From positions 1,426,001 through 1,490,000 of the forward strand of contig NZ_JAYDCK010000003.1 of the NCBI RefSeq assembly GCF_034555965.1: 64,000 nucleotides of DNA, in the 5' to 3' direction. Below are positions 19,251-29,187 of the stretch, one piece after another. Below the pieces are notes generated by a model. It had not been told where the DNA came from. It ran no database searches and worked only from the letters and a program-made list of their open reading frames with translations. Source of the stretch: Aquicoccus sp. G2-2. Lineage in GTDB: Bacteria; Pseudomonadota; Alphaproteobacteria; Rhodobacterales; Rhodobacteraceae. The first letter of the stretch is position 1. Each line of letters begins with the position of its first letter. Position numbers and translations under genes: made by a program.

Positions 19251-20314
19251 TTACATCTCCTTCAAGCCAGAGGACCTGAACAGCATCCAGTCCACGACAA
19301 AGTTCACCGAAACCGTCAATAGCGCGATGGCCGCGGCGGGGATCAGCGGGGTTATGTCACCGAATGAAATAAGGGTTGCGTTCTCGCGCACCATCGAGCC
19401 CCAGTCTGCAGTCGGCGGTTGAATGCCCAGCCCCAGAAACGACAGCCCGGCAATCAACAGGAACACGAAACAGAATTCCAAACCGAATTCGGCAATAAGT
19501 GGCGCGGTTGAGTTCGGCAGGATCTCCTTGCGGATCAAATACCAATCCCCTCACCCCGAAGCTTTGCCGCTTCGATGTAATCCATGACAACGATATTGCC
19601 CGCGACAGCGCGCGTCAGGCGGAAAACCCGTGGCGAGTAGATGATCGCAACGACGATCACGATCACTGCGATGTTGGTGCCAAAGATCGACAGCATCAGA
19701 AGCGCGAAAATCAGCGATGGCACCGACATGATGACATCCGCAACGCGCCCCATGAACTGATCAAACCAGCCGCCCTTGGTCGCGGCCAGAAGCCCGGCCA
19801 GCGCGCCCATCAAGAAGGCAAGCAGCGTAGCGACAAGCGCGATACCAACAGTGTTTCGCGCGCCAAAGACCAGCCGACTGAACATGTCGCGCCCAAGTTG
19901 ATCCGCCCCCAGAAGCATATTCTGATCCGCCGGAGCAAAGGCCGAAGCAATCACCTGGCTTTCCCCGTGCGGGGCAATCCATGGCGCAAAAAACCCGGCA
20001 ATTGCGTAGGTGAAGATCACGAACATGCCAAATGCCGCAGTCAGCGGGGCCGTGCGCAACTCTTTCGCCATATTCTTGGAGGATATCGCGATCAGAAATT
20101 CCCGGAAGGTATAGGATGTGCCCGCAGCCAGTGCCAGAACACCGGCGGAAACCGCAACGAAGCGCAAGGCCGCAACCCCGCCAATAATCCCAAGAACAAA
20201 AGACACCAAGGTCAGGGAAAACAACAGCAGGAACACGGACCGGCGATTGAAGTATGCGGCCAGACTGGATGCCCCGATGAGGGCAGCGTAGTAACCAATG
20301 ACGAAGACGCTCAT
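19251..20314 (-). pseudogene. ABC transporter permease (DppC-like), frame interrupted near 19545
   Basis: Inner-membrane permease of the peptide importer. The first frame (20314 down to 19535) covers an N-terminal three-helix extension, then the DppC core with ADQLGRDMFSRL and VADVIMSVPSLIFALL, and stops after AAKLRGEGIGI. The second frame (from about 19545 to 19251) continues with YLIRKEILPNSTAPLIAEF, LSFLGLGIQPPTADWGSM. Joining them across ATTGG-TATTTG needs one missing base and restores the family's EAA-loop sequence. The join makes a protein of about 354 residues. Either a sequencing error or a recent inactivating deletion; the intact neighbours favour error. Confidence 0.85.
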
Positions 20315-20326
20315 TTTGTGCCCTCC

Positions 20327-21307
20327 TTATTTCGGGTGCCGAAGGCGAGGATTCGTGAGAATAGCTCCCACATCCGCCGCAAGGTTGAGAAGGATGAACG
20401 TGGCCGCGAAGATCAGGCAGCAAGCCTGCACAATCGGGAAGTCACGTTTTGCGACAGCATCAACAAGTAGTTGCCCGATGCCCGGATAAACGAACACCAC
20501 TTCAACCAGCACGACACCTGTGATCAGGTAGGCCAGGTTCAGTGCGACAACGTTGATGATCGGAGCCCACGCGTTCGGCAATGCGTGCCGGACAATGACT
20601 TTCCAAGGCGGCGTGCCTTTCAAGCGTGCCATTTCGATATAGGGCGACGCCAGCAGGTTGATGATTGCCGCGCGGGTCATGCGCATCATGTGCGCCGTAA
20701 CGACAAGCACAAGGGTGAGCGCCGGAAGAAACGAACGATCAAGCAGATCAGCGAAACTCATACCCTCCCGCAAACTCGCGATTGCCGGGAACATCTGCCA
20801 TTTGACCGAGAAAAACAGGATCAAGATATAGCCAAGAAAGAACTCAGGAGATGAGATCGAAGTCAGCGTCATCACGTTGGCAACCCGGTCGAAGATCGTG
20901 TTGCGCAAAAGGGCAACGACAATCCCGAGTGTGATTGCAAAAGGCACCGCGATGACAGCGGCATAGCTCGCAAGGAAAAGTGTGTTGAGAAACCGCCCGG
21001 TAATCGCTTCGCTCACGGATTCACCCGAAACAAGCGATACGCCAAAGTCTCCTTGGAGGACGCCACCCAACCATTGCAGGTATCTAAACACCGCCGGTTG
21101 ATCGAGGCCCAATTTCTCACGCAAGGCCGCCAATGTTTCCGGTGTGGCGCTTTGCCCCAAAACCGCCTGAGCGATGTCGCCCGGCAGCAATTCAACTGCG
21201 AAAAAGATAAGGATCGAGACGACAAACAGCGTCACCAATCCTAACCCGAGCCGTTCTCGCAACGAGCCCCAGGATATCTCCCATTTCGTCCCTCCTCCTG
21301 TCGTCAC
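20327..21307 (-). CDS. ABC transporter permease (DppB-like)
   Basis: A 326-residue inner-membrane permease. The N-terminus RLGLGLVTLFVVSILIFFAVELLPGD is the first membrane segment of the DppB/OppB family. LGLDQPAVFRYLQWLGGVLQGDFGVS is the conserved periplasmic loop, and ARLKGTPPWKVIVRHALPNAW is the EAA loop that contacts the ATPase. It pairs with the DppC-like permease that starts 13 bp downstream. Confidence 0.93.
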   Translation of the reverse strand: MTTGGGTKWEISWGSLRERLGLGLVTLFVVSILIFFAVELLPGDIAQAVLGQSATPETLAALREKLGLDQPAVFRYLQWLGGVLQGDFGVSLVSGESVSEAITGRFLNTLFLASYAAVIAVPFAITLGIVVALLRNTIFDRVANVMTLTSISSPEFFLGYILILFFSVKWQMFPAIASLREGMSFADLLDRSFLPALTLVLVVTAHMMRMTRAAIINLLASPYIEMARLKGTPPWKVIVRHALPNAWAPIINVVALNLAYLITGVVLVEVVFVYPGIGQLLVDAVAKRDFPIVQACCLIFAATFILLNLAADVGAILTNPRLRHPK

Positions 21308-21364
21308 ACGCCGGTCTATGCCGCCGACGTTGTTATTTCGCCCACTTTTTTCGTGTGGGCTATA

Positions 21365-21388
21365 CGTGCCCCGGTTCTCCGGGGCACG
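21365..21388 (-). promoter_or_regulatory. Strong intra-operon hairpin between binding protein and permease genes
   Basis: CGTGCCCCGG at 21365-21374 pairs perfectly with CCGGGGCACG at 21379-21388 around a TTCT loop (10 bp). A second weaker stem GCCCAC/GTGGGC lies beside it at about 21343-21360. On the minus strand they sit between the solute-binding protein stop and the permease start. In such operons 3' hairpins commonly protect the binding-protein message and lower downstream expression. That role is inference. Confidence 0.5.
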
Positions 21389-21435
21389 TTTGGTTTATGT
21401 GCACAAGCAGTTCATGTGCAGACGCGTCGCGCCGC

Positions 21436-23043
21436 TTAGGTGAACCACCACCGGCTTGCCGCGCGGGCGCCGTCACATTCCCAACTCGCTGCAAGCTGAT
21501 CGGGAACGCCGACATTCGAGCGGTGCGCATAGACGAAGTTATTGAAGAACGGGATGATCGTTCCACCGTCATCGCGCGCAAGCAGTGCCATATCGTGATA
21601 CATTTCGGCCCGCTTGGTGTCATCAAGCTCCGACTTGGCTTGCAACAACAGCTTGTTGAACTCTTCGTTCTGCCAATGGCTCTCATTCCACGCGGCATCG
21701 CTCTTATAAGCCAGCGTGTACATCACGTCCGGCGTCGGGCGCGCGCCCCAGGAAACAAGACAGAACGGTTTCACCAGCCAGACATCGGAATAATACCCGT
21801 CGTTCGGCTCGCGCACGACATTGATATTGATCCCAGCGGCTTTCGCCTGTTCGGCATAAAGCACCGCCATATCGACGGCTCCGGCGTAAACGCTGTCGGC
21901 TGTCGACAGGCTGACCGAAAGCCCCTCTGCCCCAGCCTTTTTCAACAGCGACTTCGCCTTGTCCGGGTCGTATTCCCGCTGCGGAATATCGGACGGCCAG
22001 TAAGGCTGCGCCGGCGAATGATGGAAGTCATTGGCCTTGGTCGCCGCGCCAAAGGCGATCTTCTCGATGACCTCGTCGCGGTTCATCGCCAGCTTCATCG
22101 CGTTGCGAACATCGGCGTTGTCAAACGGCGCTGTGTCACAAAACATCGGCAAGGTGATGGCCGCGGCGGACGGCACGTTATCAACGACAATGTTCGGGTC
22201 GCGCTGAAGCAATGCCATGGTCTTCAGCTCAACCAATGAGACGCTATCAACATCGCCGGTCACCAGCGCCGTCTGACGGGCATTGGGGTCATTCAGCACA
22301 AGGATGTCGACGCTATCAAAATACGCGCCTTCGCCATGCCATCCATCATGGCGGACCAGATGCCATTGAACGCCGAACTCGCCGGAATCGATCTTGTAAG
22401 GCCCGGTGCCATCGCCGGTTTGCCAATTGATCGTGCCATCATCATTCGCCGGGCAAACCGCCATATGATAATCGGTCATCAGCCAGGGGAAGTCGGCGTT
22501 GCCACCGCTCAGCTCAACAATAACGGTATGGTCGCCGTCTTTCTTGATGTCGACCACATCCGTCAACAACGCCTTGGCCGCCGAGCTTGTATCGTCGCCG
22601 CGGTGATGGTTGAGCGATGCAATCACATCATCTGCCGTGCACTTCTTGCCCGAATGGAACGTCGCCGCCTTGTTCAAATTGAAGGTCCAGATGGACGCGT
22701 CAGGGCTTGCTTCCCAGTCCGTCGCAAGGTCAGGGCCAAGTGAGCCATCCCCGTTGATCATCGTCAGGTAGCTGCGATACGTATGCGCCAAGAAGATCAT
22801 CTGGCGGGTGACGTAGGTGCCCGGATCGTGGCTGTCAGAGGTGTTACCGTCATGCAAACCCCAGCGGAAGTTTCCGCCGGATTTCGGTTGCGCTGCCGCC
22901 TTCGTTGTCCAAAGGCCAGTGGCCGTTGTCGTCGTCAGGCCAGCGGCCATTGCGTAATGCATGAAAGACCGGCGCGAAACCTTGCCCTCACGGGCCGCGT
23001 TCGCAAGCTTTTCAAGCATAAGTGGATCTTTTTGATTGGTCAT
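21436..23043 (-). CDS. Peptide/opine-type ABC transporter substrate-binding protein, Tat-exported
   Basis: A 535-residue SBP_bac_5 family periplasmic binding protein. The N-terminal region contains the twin-arginine motif SRRSFMHYAMAAGL followed by a hydrophobic stretch and AAAQP cleavage region, so it is probably exported folded. Family features include AHTYRSYLTMINGDG, LATDWEASPDASIWTFNLNKAATFHSGKKCTADDV and AMNRDEVIEKIAFG. It is first in the operon with the permeases and ATPase. Ligand cannot be told from sequence (peptide, opine or betaine-like). Confidence 0.92.
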   Translation of the reverse strand: MTNQKDPLMLEKLANAAREGKVSRRSFMHYAMAAGLTTTTATGLWTTKAAAQPKSGGNFRWGLHDGNTSDSHDPGTYVTRQMIFLAHTYRSYLTMINGDGSLGPDLATDWEASPDASIWTFNLNKAATFHSGKKCTADDVIASLNHHRGDDTSSAAKALLTDVVDIKKDGDHTVIVELSGGNADFPWLMTDYHMAVCPANDDGTINWQTGDGTGPYKIDSGEFGVQWHLVRHDGWHGEGAYFDSVDILVLNDPNARQTALVTGDVDSVSLVELKTMALLQRDPNIVVDNVPSAAAITLPMFCDTAPFDNADVRNAMKLAMNRDEVIEKIAFGAATKANDFHHSPAQPYWPSDIPQREYDPDKAKSLLKKAGAEGLSVSLSTADSVYAGAVDMAVLYAEQAKAAGININVVREPNDGYYSDVWLVKPFCLVSWGARPTPDVMYTLAYKSDAAWNESHWQNEEFNKLLLQAKSELDDTKRAEMYHDMALLARDDGGTIIPFFNNFVYAHRSNVGVPDQLAASWECDGARAASRWWFT

Positions 23044-23663
23044 GTCTTCTCCCTAAGCTGGTAGTTTGATTGGTCGCTCGGTTCGCGACTCTTTCTGGCT
23101 GGTGTCATCATACACCAATGTTGACAAAATCCTTAAATCGGCCTTCTCAACAAAACACGAATTTCAGCCGACCTCCCCATTCGGAAAAGTCGCGCTTCAC
23201 TCTTATTGCCTGCAGACACCGTGAGCTTCCCAACGCAGACGTCTCTTGTGCGCAAGCCGACCTTATGAAGGCGGTTGGGCAATTGGCCGATAAATGGCAG
23301 GACGCTTGATATTCTTGTTGGCGTCGGGTTGGCAGTCACTGGCATAGTGTCACTAAACAGACAGTTATGCGTTAGGTCAACAACCATCAGAGCAATTATT
23401 TGCTGTTGACACTCTGGTTTATCAGATCACGCAATTTATATTTCAAAATCAGCAACAAAAGAGAACCGCCTGAAATCGAAAATTTCCGGCCAATGCCCAG
23501 CGGGTGACTTGCTCCCCTTGAGTCCCGGTTTATCAATTGGCTTTGATCGGGGATAATGTTGACGAAGGCTTTACGGCTCCCCCCCCCAAAAAATCTCGTG
23601 CAATAGCAGAAACATGCGATACCGCCTGCTTTCGACGCCTCGCGCCGTCCGCCCCGGCCATGT
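23044..23663. other. 620-bp intergenic region without a convincing gene
   Basis: This is the longest gene-free stretch. It should carry the promoter of the transporter operon on the minus strand; a TATGAT at about 23105-23115 on that strand is a possible -10 but has no good -35. A C9A6 run occurs at about 23579-23593. Short open frames on both strands (for example 23070-23309 +) have no ribosome site or recognisable product. The base composition is more AT-rich than the coding parts. Confidence 0.5.
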
Positions 23664-24380
23664 TCAATCGAGATGGATGCTCACCCGGCGGTTCTGCTTG
23701 CCCTTGTTCTCAATCTTGCCAAGCCTAAGCCGCCCGATCTCGGCGGTCCGTGCAACATGGGTCCCGCCGCAGGGTTGCAGATCAATCTGCCCCGCGCCCT
23801 CTCCGATACGGATCAGCCGCACCTGGCCTGCCCCGCGCGGCGGAGACACCGACATGGTTTTCATCAATTCGGGGTTGGCATCCAGCTCCGCCTCGCTGAT
23901 CCAGCTGTCCGAGACAACAAGATCGGCGTCGATCAACGCATTGAGCGCCTCTTCCACCGCATCTCGGTCTTCCGGTGGTTCCGGCATGGCAAAATCAAGC
24001 CGCCCTTTCTCCGCGCCCAACTGCCCGCCGGTCACCGGCAGAGGCAGCACGACCGAAAGCAGATGCAGCGCAGTATGCACCCGCATATGCCGGTGCCGAC
24101 GATGCCAGTCGAGGCTCTGATGCACATGGCAGCCGATCTCCGGCAGTGCCACCGGCTCGGCAGGCACCAACACGACTGCTCCCGCCTCGCCCTTGACCGT
24201 CGTGGCAATCTCGGTGTTCCCTCCCGGCCATGAAAGCGTGCCGCTGTCTCCCGGCTGACCGCCGCCTGTGGGATAAAAAACCGTCTCATCAAGAACGATA
24301 CCGCCTTCCGGCGTATGATCCGTTACCACTGCGCCAGCTTCGCGCAGATAGGCGTCCTCGCGGAAAAGCATCCTTGTCAC
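23664..24380 (-). CDS. AlaX-like alanyl-tRNA editing protein
   Basis: A free-standing editing domain of alanyl-tRNA synthetase that hydrolyses Ser- or Gly-tRNA(Ala). The GTG at 24380 gives (M)TRMLFREDAYLREAGAVV, the usual start. FYPTGGGQPGDSGTL, RVHTALHLLSVVL (HxxxH zinc motif) and LQPCGGTHVARTAEIG (CxxxH) are all present. The frame extends upstream into mscS, but the GTG one base after the mscS stop is the natural start. It is the last gene of the trgA-trgB-cysK-mscS run. Confidence 0.9.
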   Translation of the reverse strand: MTRMLFREDAYLREAGAVVTDHTPEGGIVLDETVFYPTGGGQPGDSGTLSWPGGNTEIATTVKGEAGAVVLVPAEPVALPEIGCHVHQSLDWHRRHRHMRVHTALHLLSVVLPLPVTGGQLGAEKGRLDFAMPEPPEDRDAVEEALNALIDADLVVSDSWISEAELDANPELMKTMSVSPPRGAGQVRLIRIGEGAGQIDLQPCGGTHVARTAEIGRLRLGKIENKGKQNRRVSIHLD

Positions 24381-24381
24381 C

Positions 24382-26925
24382 TCAACGCGCGCCTCCGTCG
24401 CCATCGCCATCGCCCTCGCCGTCAGTCTCGTCAAGCCTCATCGGATCGGCGGGGGGCGTATCACGGGTCGAGCCGCCGCGTTCCGGGTCTTCCGGGGCAG
24501 CCTGAGGTTCTGTGGTGACCTGTGCAGCCCCGCCTCCGACAAGTGCTTCGGGGTTGCGCAGCCAGATATCGCGCTGGGCAAATGGAATCTCGATCCCTTC
24601 TTTGACAAACCGTTCCGCAATCTGGTGATTCATTTCTGATTTCACGCTCATGACCCAGTTCACATCACGCAGGATGGCGCGAATCTCAAAATCAAGCGAA
24701 TCCGCCCCAAACCCCTGAAACACCACGCTCGGCGCCGGATTGGCCAAGACCATCGGATGCGCCTTCGCGATATCAAGCAGAAGATCGGCGACCATGCGCG
24801 TATCAGTGCCATAAGCCACGCCCACCGGCACGATCACCCGGCCCACCGTATTGCCGCGCGTGTAGTTCGTAACCGTCCCGGTAATCAGATCGGCGTTCGG
24901 CAGGATCACATCAGAGCGGTCGAACGTCTCCACCCGCGTGGAGCGCACCGAGATATCGCGCACCGTCCCATGCGTGCCGTTCACCTCGATCCAGTCGCCT
25001 TGGGAAATCGGGCGCTCGATCAGCAGGATGATGCCAGAAACAAAGTTGGAAACGATGTTCTGCAAACCAAAACCGATCCCGACCGAAAGCGCACCCGCGA
25101 CATAGCCCAGCGCCGTCAAATCGACCCCGGCACTGGTGATGGCGATCAACGCAGCCAGAAAAATCCCGACATAGCCGATCCCGGCAATCAGCGCGCTTTG
25201 CGCCCCGATATCCATTTTCGTCTTGGGCAGGACGCTCGCCTTCAATACGCCTTGCAACAACCGTGTCGCCATGAAGCCGATGATGAAAACCACCACGAAC
25301 ATCAGGAACACTGCCGGGCTGATCGTGGTGTCGCCCAGCTTCACCCCTTGCACTGCCCGGTGCCAGTAATCCTGCAACTGGTTTGGAGATACCCCCCACA
25401 TAACCGCCAAAAACGGCACGGCACCAAGGAAAAGCAACAAGCCCGCAAGCACCGGCACAAGACCGTCACGCGCCTCTTCGCGGCGCCGGATCAGCACGTA
25501 AAGCTCTGCCACCACCCGCTGAAGCACGACCACGAACGCCAGCAACAGGAGCGATGACAGCAGCGGGAATGTAATCCGCTGGGCCGCCTCAAGATAGCCC
25601 GCCGCCGCCAGAACCGGCCCAACAAATGCCGCGATGGCAAGCCCGCGACCAATGAAGAAGTAAAGTCGTGGGGAGTAACGCGGCGCGTCGTTTTCCGGGT
25701 CGGCCTGTTCTTCCAGCGTCTGATTATGGCGGCGCAAAAGCGCCCCGGCCTGCCAGATCAATATGCCGCCAACGATGATCAGCGGAAAATAGATCACCGC
25801 TTGCACGGCGCGTGACCAGTCATCGAACTGGCCAATCTCCCCGATCACCGTGTTAAGCGCAAGAACCAGCCCGCTAAGCCCCGCAATCAACCGCCCCGCA
25901 CGCATCTGCAATGGCGTCAGCGTCGCGTCCTTCTCGGCGATTCCGGCCTTGGGAAAGATCCGCCCGCCCAGCCATAGCGCCACGAAAAGCGTGGCTCCGC
26001 CGCCGGCCAGCGCGCGCAACAACGGGTCGGTCCTGAACCCGACAAGCCCGGTCTGAAACCCCGCCACCACCAACATGACCAGCCCGACAATCGGCAGGAT
26101 GACCTGCCCCAGCGACAGCACGAATGCCACCAGCCAGCGCAGCGGCGTGGTGCGCTCCGCCAGCACCCTTTGGCTCAGCCGCACGGTCCAGCGTCGCCCC
26201 AGGAATAACAGCAATAACCCGATGGACCCGACGACCAGCACCACCGGCAAGGCATTGTCGAGCGCTGTTCTCTGGCTCTGACTGCGCCACGCGGCCGCAA
26301 CTTCCCTGCCTGTCTTGGCAAACGAATCCGTAAGCGCGCTCACCCCGTCCAGCCAAAGACCGGGGTTGAGCGGTGTCGGCCCGCGATTAAGCAATGCCGC
26401 CGCCTGGCGCTGGCTCACGATCTGGTCAATCGAGCCGATAAGCACGTTAACCCTTGAAAGCGCCACCTGAGCGGTTTTTCCCGGCGCCTGCAACTGCGCC
26501 AGCTGTTCGGTCAACTGCTTGCGCTGCGCGCCAATTTCTTCGGGCTCCTGGCCATTCTCCGGCACCGGACCCAGCGCGCTGAGCTGTGCCTGAACCGCCT
26601 GGATCGTCTTGCTGTTGATGGATTGCGCGTCGGTAAAGGTGGCGCGCCACTGCACAAGTTCTTCGCGCAGCCGCTGCAACGCCGCATCCGACGCGCGCCC
26701 GGCCTCGACCGCCGCTTCCGCGCGTGTCGCGGTTTGCGCCCATTTGTCAAAATCGGGTGCCAAGCCCTGCGTATCGCCAAGGGTGGTCTTGACCGGGGCG
26801 GCCCTGGTCGCCACAGGCGGGCCAATCGCTCCAGCACCCTGCGCCGCAGCCGGCCCCGCCTCCATGGCGAAAACCGCACTCATGACAAAGGCAAGCGAAA
26901 GAAGAAGTGCCCTCAACATCATCAT
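24382..26925 (-). CDS. Large MscS-family mechanosensitive channel with DUF3772 N-terminus
   Basis: An 847-residue inner-membrane protein. A signal peptide (MMMLRALLLSLAFVMSAVFA) precedes a periplasmic coiled-coil DUF3772-like region (about 40-200), then about ten membrane segments, then the MscS core around residues 600-800: YVAGALSVGIGFGLQNIVSNFVSG (pore helix TM3) and LIERPISQGDWIEVNGTHGTV (beta domain). The acidic, low-complexity C-terminus (DETDGEGDGDGDGG) is unusual. It opens under membrane tension to release solutes. The start overlaps the cysK stop (ATGA), so the two are coupled. Confidence 0.92.
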   Translation of the reverse strand: MMMLRALLLSLAFVMSAVFAMEAGPAAAQGAGAIGPPVATRAAPVKTTLGDTQGLAPDFDKWAQTATRAEAAVEAGRASDAALQRLREELVQWRATFTDAQSINSKTIQAVQAQLSALGPVPENGQEPEEIGAQRKQLTEQLAQLQAPGKTAQVALSRVNVLIGSIDQIVSQRQAAALLNRGPTPLNPGLWLDGVSALTDSFAKTGREVAAAWRSQSQRTALDNALPVVLVVGSIGLLLLFLGRRWTVRLSQRVLAERTTPLRWLVAFVLSLGQVILPIVGLVMLVVAGFQTGLVGFRTDPLLRALAGGGATLFVALWLGGRIFPKAGIAEKDATLTPLQMRAGRLIAGLSGLVLALNTVIGEIGQFDDWSRAVQAVIYFPLIIVGGILIWQAGALLRRHNQTLEEQADPENDAPRYSPRLYFFIGRGLAIAAFVGPVLAAAGYLEAAQRITFPLLSSLLLLAFVVVLQRVVAELYVLIRRREEARDGLVPVLAGLLLFLGAVPFLAVMWGVSPNQLQDYWHRAVQGVKLGDTTISPAVFLMFVVVFIIGFMATRLLQGVLKASVLPKTKMDIGAQSALIAGIGYVGIFLAALIAITSAGVDLTALGYVAGALSVGIGFGLQNIVSNFVSGIILLIERPISQGDWIEVNGTHGTVRDISVRSTRVETFDRSDVILPNADLITGTVTNYTRGNTVGRVIVPVGVAYGTDTRMVADLLLDIAKAHPMVLANPAPSVVFQGFGADSLDFEIRAILRDVNWVMSVKSEMNHQIAERFVKEGIEIPFAQRDIWLRNPEALVGGGAAQVTTEPQAAPEDPERGGSTRDTPPADPMRLDETDGEGDGDGDGGAR

Positions 26926-27968
26926 TCGGTCGCTTCAAAAACCTGCGGAATATCCACCGCCGCCCGGTCAAGCCATCCCGGTACTGGCAACTCTTTCTCC
27001 CGCAGGAATGTCGGGTTGAAAAGTTTCGACTGATAGCGCGTCCCGTAATCCGCAAGCACCGTTACAATGGTATGTCCCGGCCCCATCTCGCGCGCCATGC
27101 GCACTGCCCCCGCCACGTTGATACCCGACGAGCCACCAAGGCAAAGCCCCTCATGCTCCAGCAGGTCAAAAATATATGGCAGCGCCTCCGCATCGGGAAT
27201 CTGATACGCCATGTCGGGGGTAAACCCTTCAAGATTGGCGGTGATCCGCACCTGACCGATGCCTTCAGCGATAGAGCCACCCTCCATGGCGATCTCGCCA
27301 GTGGTGTAAAAGCTGTAAAGCCCCGCGCCCATCGGATCAGCCAAGCCGATTTTCACGCCCTTTGGTTGCAGCGCCATCGCCGTGCCGACAAGCGTGCCGC
27401 CCGACCCTACTGCACAGATGAAACCATCGACCTTACCGCCGGTCTGCTCCCAGATTTCCGGCCCTGTGGTCTCGATATGCGCCTGCCGGTTGGCCACATT
27501 GTCAAACTGGTTGGCCCAGATCACCCCCTCGGGCGTCGTCTCGGCCAGCGCCTTGGCAAGCCGCTCGGAATAGCGCACGAAATTGTTCGGATTGCGATAT
27601 GGCTTGGCAGGCACCTGCACCAATTCCGCGCCCGCCAGCCGCAGCATGTCCTTTTTTTCCTCGCTTTGCGTCTCGGGGATGACGATTACGGTCTTGAACC
27701 CCATCGACGATCCCACCAAAGCAAGGCCTATGCCGGTATTGCCAGCCGTACCTTCGACAATCGTGCCGCCGGGCTTCAATGCACCCTTCGCCACCGCATC
27801 ACGAATGATATAAAGCGCCGCGCGGTCTTTCACCGACTGGCCCGGATTAAGAAATTCGGCTTTGCCCAAAATGGTACAGCCGGTTGCTTCGCTGGCACGG
27901 CGAAGCTTGATCAGCGGAGTGTGCCCCACTGCTTCGGCAAGATCAGAGGCGATTAGGCGAGCAGGCAT
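26922..27968 (-). CDS. cysK: Cysteine synthase A of the tellurite locus
   Basis: PLP-dependent O-acetylserine sulfhydrylase, 348 residues from the ATG at 27968 (MPARLIASDLAEAVG). The PLP lysine is Lys47 in NPGQSVKDR. TAGNTGIGLAL binds the cofactor ring region and AVGSGGTLVGT the phosphate. Located with trgA and trgB, matching the Rhodobacter sphaeroides tellurite-resistance locus, where cysK contributes to resistance. The sequence downstream to residue 348 is slightly longer than housekeeping CysK (about 320), as in the trg-linked type. Confidence 0.92.
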   Translation of the reverse strand: MPARLIASDLAEAVGHTPLIKLRRASEATGCTILGKAEFLNPGQSVKDRAALYIIRDAVAKGALKPGGTIVEGTAGNTGIGLALVGSSMGFKTVIVIPETQSEEKKDMLRLAGAELVQVPAKPYRNPNNFVRYSERLAKALAETTPEGVIWANQFDNVANRQAHIETTGPEIWEQTGGKVDGFICAVGSGGTLVGTAMALQPKGVKIGLADPMGAGLYSFYTTGEIAMEGGSIAEGIGQVRITANLEGFTPDMAYQIPDAEALPYIFDLLEHEGLCLGGSSGINVAGAVRMAREMGPGHTIVTVLADYGTRYQSKLFNPTFLREKELPVPGWLDRAAVDIPQVFEATE

Positions 27969-28027
27969 TTCAAGTATCCTCAGGCGCGTTTCGGGCGCTT
28001 CCAGATGTAGGCGGTTGCCGGGGGAAC

Positions 28028-29176
28028 TCAACCCGATGCAGTCGCGGCATTACGCAGTCGTGACCGCTCACGCTGAAGCCATAACAGCGACAGGATCAAC
28101 GGCCCGTTATTGGCCTCGCCAGTCTCGATCAATCGCAACGCCGCCTCAAACGGCAGAACATGGCTACGGATGTCCTCCTGCTCATCGGCCACCCCGCCAA
28201 GCCCTTCGATGCCATCCGGCAGATCGGCAATGCCAACAAAACTCTCAAGAAACTCGCTCGAACAACCGGGGCTTGGGTAATACCCCGCAATCCGCTCAAC
28301 TCGGTCAAGCTTCAGCCCGGCTTCTTCCACCGCCTCGCGCACCGCGGTCGTTTCGCCGGTCTCCCCACCGTCGATCCGCCCTGCCACCGGCTCAAGCAGC
28401 CACGGGCAAGGATCATTCCGCTCATACGGGCCAATCCGGAACTGTTCGATCAACATCACCCGGTCGCGCACCGGATCATAAGGCAGCACCGTTGCGGCAT
28501 CGCCAGTGACAAACACTTCGCGCACCACTTCTTCGCTTTTCGTGCCGTCAAATCGTGCGTGGCGCAAGGCGAGCGTCTTGAGCAGGTAAAACCCTTGATG
28601 CGAGGCCTGATCCTCGCGCAACGCAACGTCATCAACCCGCCCCGTCCGGCGCAGATCGCAAGGTGCCGGGGCAGCTTCAGCCGCCGCCCGCGCCGCCGCG
28701 CGCGACAGGATCATCTTGTAACGTCGCGCCACGTCTTCGGCGCTCAATTGGCCCAAATACCCCATCACTTCACGCGCCGAATGGCGGGTGATCGGCCAGA
28801 AATCTCGCACCCAGTCATCAAGCCCGAACGCCCTGCCCGGCTGCCACAACCCGGCTTGCGGAAAATAGATCATCGCAGCCTCGCTTGCGCCCTCCGGCCC
28901 GTCCACCACGATCTCGCGCAAATCATAACCAAAGCCCAGCTCATAGAAATCAAGCCGCTTTTGAACGGTCTCCGCCACGTCGCGCAGCAACAATCCCTCG
29001 GCGCGCGCGCCCGCCGCCTCCTCGATCAGCGGAAAGCCATGTCCATCGGCCCAAAGCACCCGGTAATCCGGCAACATCGCCGACACCGGTGCCAGCGTCT
29101 TCACGGACTCCCCGGCCACCAGTTCAAGCAACGGCAGATGCCGCAACGTGCCATAAAGAAAAAGGTTCTTCGCCAC
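28028..29176 (-). CDS. trgB: TrgB: gamma-glutamylcyclotransferase-like plus Nudix hydrolase
   Basis: A 382-residue two-domain protein. Residues 1-150 form a gamma-glutamylcyclotransferase-like (GGCT) domain, starting LFLYGTLRHLPLLELVAGE. Residues about 190-370 are an ADP-ribose pyrophosphatase-type Nudix domain with the Nudix box GGETGETTAVREAVEEAGL. The domain pair and its position between trgA and cysK identify TrgB of the tellurite-resistance locus. The biochemical role in resistance is unknown; ADP-ribose hydrolysis is plausible from the Nudix subfamily. Confidence 0.9.
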   Translation of the reverse strand: MAKNLFLYGTLRHLPLLELVAGESVKTLAPVSAMLPDYRVLWADGHGFPLIEEAAGARAEGLLLRDVAETVQKRLDFYELGFGYDLREIVVDGPEGASEAAMIYFPQAGLWQPGRAFGLDDWVRDFWPITRHSAREVMGYLGQLSAEDVARRYKMILSRAAARAAAEAAPAPCDLRRTGRVDDVALREDQASHQGFYLLKTLALRHARFDGTKSEEVVREVFVTGDAATVLPYDPVRDRVMLIEQFRIGPYERNDPCPWLLEPVAGRIDGGETGETTAVREAVEEAGLKLDRVERIAGYYPSPGCSSEFLESFVGIADLPDGIEGLGGVADEQEDIRSHVLPFEAALRLIETGEANNGPLILSLLWLQRERSRLRNAATASG

Positions 29177-29187
29177 CGTCCGCCCTC

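Noticed and set aside
21355..22239. 294-residue plus-strand frame
   Set aside because: Antisense of the solute-binding protein, whose Tat signal and family motifs are convincing.
23070..23309. 79-residue frame in the 620-bp gap
   Set aside because: No ribosome site, no recognisable product and unusual composition; treated as non-coding.
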